A DNA stretch of 64,000 bases from Bolinopsis microptera (taxonomy: Eukaryota; Ctenophora; Tentaculata; Lobata; Bolinopsidae): positions 12,383,118 through 12,447,117 of the forward strand of contig NC_087078.1 of NCBI RefSeq assembly GCF_026151205.1, in the 5' to 3' direction. The number at the start of each line of letters is the position of its first letter. The stretch's first letter is position 1. The notes under the pieces were generated by a model that worked only from the letters and a program-made list of their open reading frames with translations, was not told the origin of the DNA and made no database searches. Position numbers and translations under genes: made by a program. Shown here piece after piece: positions 34,101 to 46,100 of the stretch.

Positions 34101-37100
34101 CAAGAGGTCTTTAGAAAAGCAGCTGACGATCAAGGTACTTGATAAACAAGCATGTACATTGTCCGTAGTTAATGTTTGAGTTTGTAGTACTGGTAAGATA
34201 CGTGTATAATGTAATATGTTATATATAATATGTAATAATATACAGGGGGGGGGGGGCCAAAAGTCAGTACCCATACGTTGGCCTTAATAGCTCAATCACT
34301 GAGTGCCCAATTGAAATAATTCTTTCTGTTAAGACTTACTACCACCACTTTTATCCTAAAAAGAAAATAACAACAGATAGTTCCTTGAAAGGATCACAAA
34401 TTACCCTATAATATGATAATATGTGCTATTATGACATGTTTTATTACATACTTCAAATTATCCACCATTTGATTCTGTGATCGTTTCAGGTCTATTGTCA
34501 GTGGTTAAGGAAGGAACCTACCTCATGGCATCCGGGCCTACGTACGAGTCTCCAGCCGAATTGAAGTGGTTCAAAATGGTGAGATTTTGAAATTATTGAA
34601 GATTGCTATTTACTGTTCAGGAAACGAACCACATTTGTTTTAACAAATTATCTGATTTAAACAGCTGTTGCCGACCTATTGATGTTCTCGACTCAATCTT
34701 TTGATCGGACGTTGTAACTCGGCTGTTTGAATTCTTGACTGATCGAGATTCATACAAAGACTCAGGACGCCATATAATTCTATTATATACATATTATATG
34801 GCAGCTGAACATGTCTTGTCCCTACATCATTACAATTACATAGAACCTAGATGTTCAATACTTTCTGGGATTTGATCTCAGATTGCATTGAGGTGAGCTT
34901 TAATTGATAATTCTAAATGACTAACTTATTTAGGCACCTGATACCAAAATTACAGACACAACCTTACTATACTAATATCACAGCTTTCGTATTGGCATGG
35001 TTACATCGCAAGGTTGCTATAGTTGTTCAATGTAGATGTAGCTTAAGAATCCTGAAGAATCATATATTTTGATTCATTATTGCATCAGAGAAACTCGATT
35101 TACATGAAGCAAAAGCGATTGCAAAAACATGAAATGAACCAAATATGAAATTAAATGAAATGAATGTGCTTGTATACCTCCCATATGGTTAGCAACTGAC
35201 ACAAGTGTCAGGTACTAACCATGTCAGAGCGGTTCTAAAGGGTGAGGTGAAAATATCCAGCAACAAACAACTAAAGCATCTCAAAAACAAATCTATTCAG
35301 AAAAATTAAAACTTATATAAAAAATAATATCAAATAGTAATCATAGGAAGATTTATTGATGTATACCACACTACGATTAACAATAAACCACCAGGCACCA
35401 TCAAAATTTAAAACAAATAGTATCTGAGTAAGTGATGATGGAAGGTGATCACTGAGCCATATTCCAACTTTTGTAGCGAAATTATGGATCATCAATCTAC
35501 CATAACCCACGTATATCATAATATAATACCAGCAAGTGATAGAATACAAATAATATTTATCATTCAAACAACACTGCGCCGTAAGTACTAGTAGTAAATT
35601 ATAGATAGAATTATCCTTATTAAATATTTATCATCTTTTATGTTCTCGTCAGCATTCAGCATATAGTTCTAAACAAACATAAGTATAACACGTTTTGGTC
35701 AATAAAACATAGATAGAGAACTGAAGGCATTCAAAGTGTAATCAATAAAAATGTGTTCCGATTGCCCACAGTTGCGTCGGAAGCTGGAGTCTGGACTTTT
35801 GGTGAAGGTTTTGATTTTTTGTTAATTTTTAAGTCATGGTAAGAGGATTCCGGTTTTGCACTAATTCCATCGAATTCATCTTTCTTTGAGCTGTTTCGGA
35901 GGTAGTGCCAGCAGATGACGACTGGTCAGAGCTCCCTGCTAAACTTTTCCATCCCACCATCTTGAGAACCTGATCCCTCATGTGTTTCATCCTAGCTAGG
36001 TAGATAACAGGGTTAGCAGTGCTGTTAGCTGCTACACTTAGCTGCTGTAATATCGGGGTTATGTAGTACTTCAAGAAGGGAGTTCCCCCGGTCAGCTTCC
36101 GCCCATAGTTGTACCAGAATATAAAGAAATCGACAACCAGCGATCCTTCTTTGAAACCAGATCTCGTTCCTTTGTACAAGTCGACCATGTACATCCACAC
36201 AAAGATCATGAGTGGTATGTTGCACAAAATGTACACCGCTGTAATGAGGACCACGGTTTTTGCTGCCTCCCGCTGCTGCTTTCCCTTCTTTCCCAGTGCA
36301 TCTGCATTGCGGCCACTTTCCCGGAGAAGCCTGATGGACAGGACACAGGAGACCACTATTACAAGGAACATGAGCGTTGGAATGAGGTTGTAAAGGAATG
36401 TAATGACAACTGATATTGAAAGATGCTTTTTGGATGCCGGAGAATAGATCTCTTCCGGAGAGAAAGGAAACATGATGCAGGACAGGATGTCTTGGCTGTA
36501 GATGGGATGTTGAACGCCTGATGCAATAATCACGATCAAAGGCGTGGTAAAGACTACACAGAAACCTATTGGTAGGACAAATGGTAGCCAAGTCATATGC
36601 AGTTGCTTTGCTGGATATTTCAGGACGAATAGTCGAGATAGACTTAGGAATCCCACCAAGAAGACAGAAAGCTGGGAGATTGTCCACCATATAATGATCC
36701 AGGTGCCACAGAAGGTTTTGTCAAAGAAGAGCAGGGCAGGACTCTCCAGGACACTGTAGATGCTTCTTCCTCGGTTTGGGGAGAATGCAGCCTGAATGGC
36801 TGGGAAGAGGAAGATGCAGATCAGGGTATCATTGAATGTGATCACCATGTAGAGACGCTTGAAGTAAATCTTGTTTGAGTTTTTTGCTTTTTGCTGAGCA
36901 AAGAAGACAAAACTGCCGATATTGAGGGTAACCCCTATGATGGATATGACAGTGAGAATTACTCCAAGAACTGTGTCTGCGACTCTGTCGTGTTGGTCTA
37001 TTAGCGAGGAGGGTGCATTTGGGTCAGCCATTTCTCTGTAGATAGTGTTTAGATAATTTATTGTTAGATTAAAGGTACCTGGTATATAGATTTGGATGAT

Positions 37101-40100
37101 AGTTTCTAAAACAATAGCCAAGACTAAATAGCATCTAAAACCTTTCTGAACCTTTTTTAAATGAAAAAATTTTGAAGCTTTCTACTACTGAAGCCACACC
37201 CTCAGTTATCTCTCAGCTGGTAAAAAACTGCTCCTTTTTTGGTTCTGTCAAATATATTTTAAAATTCATACCAAGACGTTATAATTTTGGGGGGGGGGGG
37301 GGGGGGGGTCAACCTCATTTTACCTCATTTACCTCATCCCAATTTTGCCTTTTTTGGCTGGCCTCATGAGGTAAAATGAGGTAAATCTCGGCACACATTT
37401 TTAACAGGCAAAATTATCTAAATCGTCAATTTAGTCACGAAGGAGTATGGAAGGAGATCTAAATGTGTGCTCCTCTAATATAAACAGTAGGAAATGATTA
37501 ACTTTATTCGAGGTCTCAAGTCTCTACAATGTCGGGAAGTTCCTGCAGGAATTTGCGCATTGCGCTTGAAGCGCAAGATTCACAGCGCCAAAAGCGAAGG
37601 TCGTAGAGACATGAGACCTTGACTAAAGTTAACCATTTCATACCATTGCTATGAGAGTATGCCACTTTCAGAGTCCTGAACACACTCCCATATCTCTTAA
37701 TCGTCAATTATATGAATTTTACCTGTTAAAATATATCATCTTTAACTGATATCAATTTAGTTTAACACTGTTAGTTTAAAAAAAGAAAATAATACTTCAC
37801 ACCAAACTAACACACAATATGAGAATATAAAAAGGAAGGTTTTCTTGGACACCTGGACCGAGCATCAAAATAGTGTACATTGCTGCTGTCATTGTCAAGA
37901 CTCAAGAATAAGACAGTCTAGTTGTGGGATTATGCTGGATAACAGATATGATAAGTGGTAACATCCTACAAAAGAATGTTAGCTTAGTACTAAGGAATTT
38001 TCCTCTTACTGAATCATACAAGAAGTTAACTAAGTTCCTCCTAGTCCTAAGCATTATCTTGTTTCAGAGGGAATGAGTGATTTAAAAAGATGAGGCCAAA
38101 GAGTTAGTTGTAAAGAAGGCATTTGTACTCTGTAATTTCTAAGCTAATTTTTTTCGATATTTATAGCTATTTACTGATCTTGTCTTGACGTATCAGCAAA
38201 AGATCACTGGACCTCGTTAGTTGTTAGTCATGTTATGCTGATCCAGTTAGTGACGAGCTATGAAGTAATCATTCGACCTCATTTAATACTGATCCTATCA
38301 ATGACGAGCTATGAAGTAATCAGTGGATCTCGTCAATGCTCATCCTGTCCGGACTGTCAGTGACGAGTTATGAAGAAATAAATTGCAAGTTGGTCGTTTA
38401 GCTCCGGACAGTCTATGCACGGTCCCTGCACGGTCCATACAACAACAAGAGAACACTCCATGCACAGTCCCTGCACGGTCAGTCCCTGCACACTCCCTGC
38501 ACGGTCTATACACACTCCGTGCACACTCCCTGCTGCTACTAACCGGTCACTTGCCGGCTATTAGCTTGGCTCTAAAGCAGACCTACTTAGTAGGTCTGCT
38601 TAGTAGCCAGTAGGTTAGTAGCCGGTAGGTCTTCTTTAGAGCTCAGCTAATCGCCGGCTAGTGACCGCCTAGTAGCCGGTTAGTAGACACTTTGTGGTCA
38701 CTAGCCGGCTAGTAGCCGGTTAGTAGCCGGCTAGTGACCACTTTTTAAGTGCCGGTTAGTAGCCGGTTTGGTAATGTGAAGTTGAGGAGCTGTTATTACA
38801 AAAGTGGCTACTAGCCGGCTAGTAGCCGGTGTTCATATGTTACTGTGCAGGGCCGTGCAGGGACCGTGCATAGACCGTGCAGGGAGTGTGCAGGGACTGA
38901 CCGTGCAGGGACCGTGCATCAAGTGTTCATTGTGCAGGAACCGTGCAGGGACCGTGCATGGAGTGTTCTCTTGTTGTTGCATGGACCGTGCAGGGACCGT
39001 GCATAGACTGTCCGGAGCTAAACGACCAACTTCCCAAATAAATGAAGACCTCATTAATTCCCTTGTTCCAAGAAGATATTCCTCTGGTAACAACCCCTTC
39101 TGGCCTGCTTCTGAACATAATATGAAGATGCGAAAACCTAGTCTACCTAAATTGGAACTTGCTGACTGCATTGGAAAATGGATAACAATCGAGAAATGAT
39201 AATCAGTGCCAGGATATAATCAAAGTTGAATTTGGAATCCAAGGAAAACCTTCCTTTTTTATATTACCATATTGTGCGTTAGTTTGGTGTGAAGTATTAT
39301 GTTCTTTTTTTAAACTAACAGTGTTAAACTAAATTGATATCAGTTAAAGATGATATATTTTAACAGGTAAAATTCATATAATGGGGGGGGGAGATAACGT
39401 ATTTTTTGTTTTTTTTGTTTAGGTGGAATTAATTTTTTGGAAAAAGCAAAAAAAACAAAAAACAAAATAACAAAAACAAAAACAATGTTTTTTTGTTTTT
39501 TTTGTTTTTTGTTTTTTTTTGTTTTTTTTTGTTTTTTCCAAAAAAAAAACAAAAACAAAAAAAACAAAAACAAAAACAATTTTTTTTTGTTTTTTTTGTT
39601 TTTTGTTTTTTTCCAAAACAAAAACAAAAACAAAAAAAACAAAAAAACAAAAACAGAAATAAAATTAAGATAAAAAACAGTTATGTATGCCAAAGTGTCT
39701 ACTACATACTATTGTTTGCTTCTTGTTGTCTTGTATGTAATACATAGTTTTGTACATGTATTGTACATGTAGCTTAATTATGGGAACGTGTTCAGTCGTT
39801 GTTACCTCTAAGTCTAACTTCATTCGTTATTGCTGTTTGGACCATGTTAAATTAAAATTCCGATTGATAACATTAACATTAACAACAGTGAAGGTGTCAC
39901 AGTGTGGATCTTCGATCTTAAAACCAAGCAATATGTACGGTGTTTGTTTTAAGGCATTAATGTGACCTTATTATAGTTGAATTGACTGTTCTGTGGATGC
40001 AGTAATTGAAATTATGTTCCGCCTTCTTATCTAAAATTTCAAAAACTGAAGAATCCTCATATTACTGAACTTGTATTTCGGAATTCGTGAAAACAACAGA

Positions 40101-43100
40101 CCGTATTCTTTAATTGTTAATTTTACTGTCGCTTCAAGTTTTATTACTATCATCTATTTGTGTTACAGTGCTGTCAACCTTATCTAACCCTTATCTCATG
40201 TGAAATAGCCAAAAACAATTTTTTGTTTTTTTTGTTTTTTTTGTTTAGGTGGAATTGATTTTTTGAAAAAAACAAAAAAAACAAAAAATACGTTATCCCC
40301 CCCCCCCCCCCTATAATTGACGATTAAGAGATTATATGGGAGTGTGTTCAGGACTCTGAAAGTGGCATACTCTCATAGCAATGGTATGAAATGGTTAACT
40401 TTAGTCAAGGTCTCATGTCTCTACGACCTTCGCTTTTGGCACAGTGAATCTTGCGCTTCAGCGCAATGCGGAAATTCCTACAGGAACTTCCCGACATTGT
40501 AGAGACCTGAAACCTCGACTAAAGTTAATTATTTCCTACTGTTTATATTAGAGGAGCACACATTTAGATCTCCTTCCATACTCCTTCGTGACTAAATTGA
40601 CGATTTAGAGAATTTTGCCTGTTAAAAATTGGTGAAAAATATGGGCGTGGCCCAAGTCAGTATTATACGAAACCGTAGAGACACAAAAAAATTTTTGGTT
40701 GTTCCTGACCCTATAGAGCAACTAATTAGAGGTGATATCTAATTATTTGAACGAAAAGTGGTTTTGTGAACCGCCCTATATTCTACAGCGAATCATGAAC
40801 ATTGAACATGTACATAAGAACTTAGAATTGTATGAAGTATGAGTTTATATGAGAAATTTATTATGAAATGACCTTTCACTATGCTATTTCGACTAAATTC
40901 ATGTAGATATCCAATCCAGTTCCATGCACAACTGTTGTTTACATTTGGTCTAGTTAGACACAATTTGTTTCAGAGTGACTCGATAATCGCAATATCAAAT
41001 TAAGATATTATCTAAATGGTCCATGTCATGCAAAGATGCAATGCGGAAATATCCCCATAAATTGGCAACTGCCAAAGTGACACTAAAGTTATTGCTAATT
41101 CCTTTACAAAACTTAGCAAGTGCTATAAACAATATCCTAATGGATCATGGAAATTGAAATGTTCAATTTTCTTTTCATAAATAATAATTATAATGCGAAG
41201 TTTTATTTACCCCAGGGACCACATCGCCCCTAATAAACCATTAAATATCATGGGAGACCATGCACAGCCTCGAATTATAGTATAATGACTTCGAATAAAC
41301 CTTTTTTGTCTCTAAAAAAAGGCTTAAAAAACTAGATTTATTTACCTCATTTTACCTCATTTTACCTCATCCCAATTTTGCCTTTTTTGGCTGGCCTCAT
41401 GAGGTAAAATGAGGTTGACACCCCCCCCCCCCCCCCCCCCCCCCCTTTTTGTAACTTTGTCAGGGCAAACTTGTAACTTTGTTAGGGCAAAGGTATATTA
41501 TTACGATGTACAGCAATTGTATCAAAATGTTTGATCATAACGCCCAAAACGAGTTTAACGGGAGACCACCCCGCTAGCAACTAAATATAAAGCTCCTCTT
41601 TCTACTGAGTCATTCCTCAGCAGGTGGTGCGAAACTGCTCCTTTCGTGGCCCTGTCAAATATGTTCATACCAAGACGTTACTCTTAACTAGTCATCGTTC
41701 CGAGGACAGTATCTATCATAAAAAATGTCTAGACTTTAGTTCACATTATGGTGAGATTAAATACCGTTTACAGCTCATTGCCAAGAACCAAGGCAAATAG
41801 CACGGTTCTTAGAGGGAGGATTATACAGGTTATATTTTATACAAGAGAAACGCCATTTTCTGACGTGAGGAGAGTTAGGACTCCTCCAACTACATTATAT
41901 AACAAACTACTGTATAAAATACTGTATAAAATAAATTTGGGAGAACTTTATGAGGCCCGATAAATAAAGGTGGGTGGGAAATAATCGATTATTGCACGAG
42001 TAGGTTATATATTTATAAACAGTAATATATCAGTAATATGTATAAGTGCATAAAGATTATTAAGGACTAAGGCAAATAGCATCGATGTTAAAGGCACGAT
42101 AAATACAGCTGAGGTCACAGGGTTCAATGGCAGATAGAGCAATTTTCTGACATCTAGCAACCAGCGGTTAGAAATTCCAGAACCTTTCAGTATAGTTTTA
42201 ATTCTCCTGCTTGCCACTTTGTTCTGATCTAGCTAACAGGAAAATATATTGATAATATCAATTTGATATCCGACTGTTTCCGGTTCAGGTCGTAAAGGAT
42301 CGTTGCGTTGCTTGAGATCGGAGATTTTAAAACTCTAGTTCGACAGTCGGAGTTCTCTTGTCGAACTTAAGTCCAGGTAGCGCACTTTAGTTCGACAGAG
42401 TCGAACCTTAGGGTTTGTCGAACTACAGTACGTGTCGACCGTTATAGAGTCGCTCACGCCATTCGCAATCTCGTTTCTGAAAAACAGAAACGAGATTGCA
42501 AATGGCGTGATATCAAACTCTGATTTTACGTTATCATACCCCAAAGGTAAAGACCATGGCACAATGGTTAATCGATTACAGGAACGGACCACTAACAGCA
42601 CTATATAATAGACATCTATGTTGAAATGAGGATCATTGAGAGGGCAAGATTGTGGGTGGCGCCATCTGGGTGGTAAGGCTTTAGTTTTCCAATTGTACAG
42701 TTGTACTGGTTAAAGAGTTGTATAACCGGGTGAGCAGTGGTCAACAAATGACCAAGTAAAAGCCGTATGTGGTATAAACTGGCGCAGCATTATGTCACGG
42801 TATAACGGCGCTGTGACCTGTTCTGCTTTTATGAGTAATGACCTCAGATCTTATGACCTTACAAGTCTAACGCAGGTCATTGTTGCATGCACCGATGGTT
42901 AGGAAGGCAGCATTTTCCTTTTACCAGAATTGGGAATACTACCAAGAGCTGTTATCCGGCGAGATGAAGCATGGATTTGCACATAATATGAAGTGAAAAG
43001 TGGGCGTATGTTGCTGTTCATTTTTGATGAAAACATTCGCAAGATATGAAGGTGTAGTATTGCCAGATCCCAGTTCATTTTGTAACGGAGTTTTATATTA

Positions 43101-46100
43101 ACAGGTAACGATGTAACAGAGTCGATATATTTTAATGTTGCCATGGGGTGGCAAGTCCCCATACATCGTGGTCCGGTAGTTTCATTGCGTCCTAATATAA
43201 GAGGTAAAACGACACTGTGGAAATTTGGTACAGGTTCATGAGTCCTTAATTTGATTATGCACAGCTCCAGATATCACGTCTTGTTCCTTTGTTAAGGCCA
43301 GAGGGGGGGGTAAATGGCACTTTTCTAGTTTTCACATATTTGATAATAGCTGCTGGAGACGAACAAGAAGAAAAAAACTGGATCAAAATCTGACCTTGCG
43401 TTCCTGAGATATCGCGCGCTAAATTTTGAGGTTTACCTGTAATTACATGTTAAACTGGATCTTTAAACGGCTGTAACTTTTTTGACCTTTCGATTCCTTA
43501 GTTGAGAAAACCGGCCACTCCCTGATCTTGAGGTTTGGTACAGTGGTTCCTTAGACAATTATCCTCATTTATTATGTGAGCGATTTTTTTAATTTGACTC
43601 GGTTCTCGAATTATGAGGTTAACCATGTCAAAAATTCGGAAAATTTAGCTGGTTAACCTCATAATTCGAGAACCGAGTCAAATTTAAAAAATCGCTCACA
43701 TAATAAATGAGGACAATTGTCTAAGGAACCACTGTACCAAACCTCAAGATCAGGGAGTGGCCAGTTTTCTCAACTAAGGAATCGAAAGGTCAAAAAATGT
43801 GTTTTGAGATAGATGCAATTTAGTGTTTTCAAAATTTTGAATATTCACTGGAATGTATCACAGTTCGTTAGTTAGGACTTTTTATACACTTAATAACGTT
43901 TGCTTGATCAGACCTGGCCGTCCCCTAAATGATTTTAGCCACTTTCAGTAGTTAATGTCCTTGTATTGTAAAAAATGAGGTTAACCAAGACTTCCTGTAA
44001 ACACTAACTGCTTAAAATTTGGTTGTTAACCTCGCTTTAGACCATATAACACTGGGATTGGTTTAACAATATGTTATTATATATGTAGTAAAACATTTGC
44101 ACAGTATAACGATTAAGGTTTTGAGGTTAACATGTAATTAACTGGTCAGATATTCAAAAATGAGAGGTTAACCTCATTTTTTAGCCATTTACGGGTAAAA
44201 TCTTCTACTAAAATATGGTCAGTTCAAATCACCTTTGTCACGTGATTATAGTTGTAGGCATTGTGATACCAATAGATACCTCACTTCGATATTGTGGTAC
44301 ATTACATAAGTAAGAATCGTATGTATATTCCCTACGGTACCAAAATGTGATGGTTAACCTCATTTTTTTCATTTTCTCAAGATAAAAGTAAAGTCAATCA
44401 ACACGTCATCTATTTAGAAATTTGTATACCGTAAACTTACCATGAAAATAATAACTCTATCATTTGATCTATTCTCGCTATATCTAAAAGAAGAGGTTAA
44501 CCTCATTTAATCAAGTTTGGATATTACTTTTTCTGATAATTATGAACCTAAAATTTAGAGTTTACATTTGCTGACCGAAATAACAAAAAATTATGGCGTG
44601 TAATAAAATATGAACCTCAATTTTATTAACCTCAATGTTGTATAGTCAATTTTGTGAAAATCGGTTAACCTCAATTATAAAATAAAGTTAATCAGCTACA
44701 AATATGTGAATAGCAGCAATGTTTTTGTCATCAAAAATTAAATCGATTTAGAAAATAATATTTTGGTAGAATTTTTTGACCCCTTACCCCCCCCTCTGGC
44801 CTTAATTTATCGGAGCCGACGAGCCGTGCAACCAAACGTGGAAGTGAACCTGCTAAAATGTAAAAGAAATACGCTAGCCACAAATTTAATATGCGGTTAC
44901 TTTCGTATAAAAATGAGAGGGATGATTAAAGTGATGGATTTCAAAGTCGTTTCTGATAATAAGTCATTCTCAAAAACTGGGTTACAAGTTTGCTAGTACT
45001 CTAGTATCATAATACTCAGAAAAACGTGAGAGATTGGGAGTGCACATGGCGAGTGGCGATATTAATAGTCTGCCATGACGTGCTCTTACAATATACTGCT
45101 CTTAAAAGTTATTTTCAACCTTCTAGAACAAAATTATTTTCCACTCAACTACCTACCAATAGTCTGATAGCAACCAGCTTTCGAATTTGGACATATTTGA
45201 ATATTTCTCTCCATTACTGACGGTTGCATATTTCAACACTTTGTTTCTGTCTGGTTATAATATACCGTTACAATAATGACTTTGATATACCCGGAATGAT
45301 GTTAAAACCTCTCACCTCAAAATAAAGATCGGATAAATATTCCTAATCTTTTCCTCTTTAATAATTATATAATTTAATCTTTTTCTCATGTTATGATATG
45401 TAATATGAGTCCCTAAATCAAATGTTTGTAACTCCCAAAACTACCCCCACATACCGAAATTATTCGCCATTATTTAATGAATATGGTAATGTGATTTTCT
45501 TCTCCAGTACGTTTTCTGTAGGAATTCATCCTAGAAAGCGCAGGAACTCATCCGTCTTATCAACATTCCACCATATTTCAGATTGGAGCGGACGCAGTAG
45601 GAATGTCCACTGTCCCGGAGACGGTGGTAGCGTCCTACTGTGGGATGGTTGTGTTGGGGATTAGTCTCATTACCAACATCTGTATTGTGGACATAGAGTC
45701 TACGGATACACCAAATCATGCCGAGGTTAGTAAAATGACTTTTAAAATGTCCTGAGATAGCTTAATATTTCATATTGTGTTATGTTACAAAATGTCACGT
45801 TAAGTTGTCTCAGGACATTTTAAAAGTGACAAGTGATAAATAAGTGATAATTTCACCTGACAAGTATTTGACATGTGATCTGAACATTTTAAGTTGATCT
45901 GCTAAATATTGCATTGAGCTGATTTGTTGTTATATTTACTTTTATATGCTAATCTGAATTACTCTGAAGTCATATTGCGCGTTTGACAGTGGCACGCTGC
46001 GTAAACATTCGCGTAATAGTGTGAACTGTGGGATCATAGGAAATATTTCATGGGGTAAAATTAAAGCTTGTGCATCATTTCATATTTAGCCACAACATCA

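Larger units (their letters stand above)
37289..41445. mobile_element. poly(G)/poly(C)-capped insertion, 4.2 kb, with nested elements
   Basis: G20 at 37289-37308 and C25 at 41421-41445. Inside the caps are inverted TCAACCTCATTTTACCTCAT ends. The asymmetric core CCCAATTTTGCCTTTTTTGG is in the same orientation at both ends (about 37340 and 41370). The empty site exists in the second block at about 56430-56437 (GTTATCATTTTTGTAAC), so the ends are exact and the TSD is a T run of 4-5 bp. Arms of about 455 bp (37393-37853 against 39228-40635) are inverted repeats. A 652-bp and a 929-bp element are nested inside. Confidence 0.8.

Noticed and set aside
37032..37121. 30-residue N-terminal extension of the nested receptor
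   Set aside because: It would start with TTG. The first ATG in good context is at 37031.
39340..39747. Phe/Lys-rich frames on both strands
   Set aside because: They come from TTTTTG/CAAAAA repeats within the 929-bp capped element.
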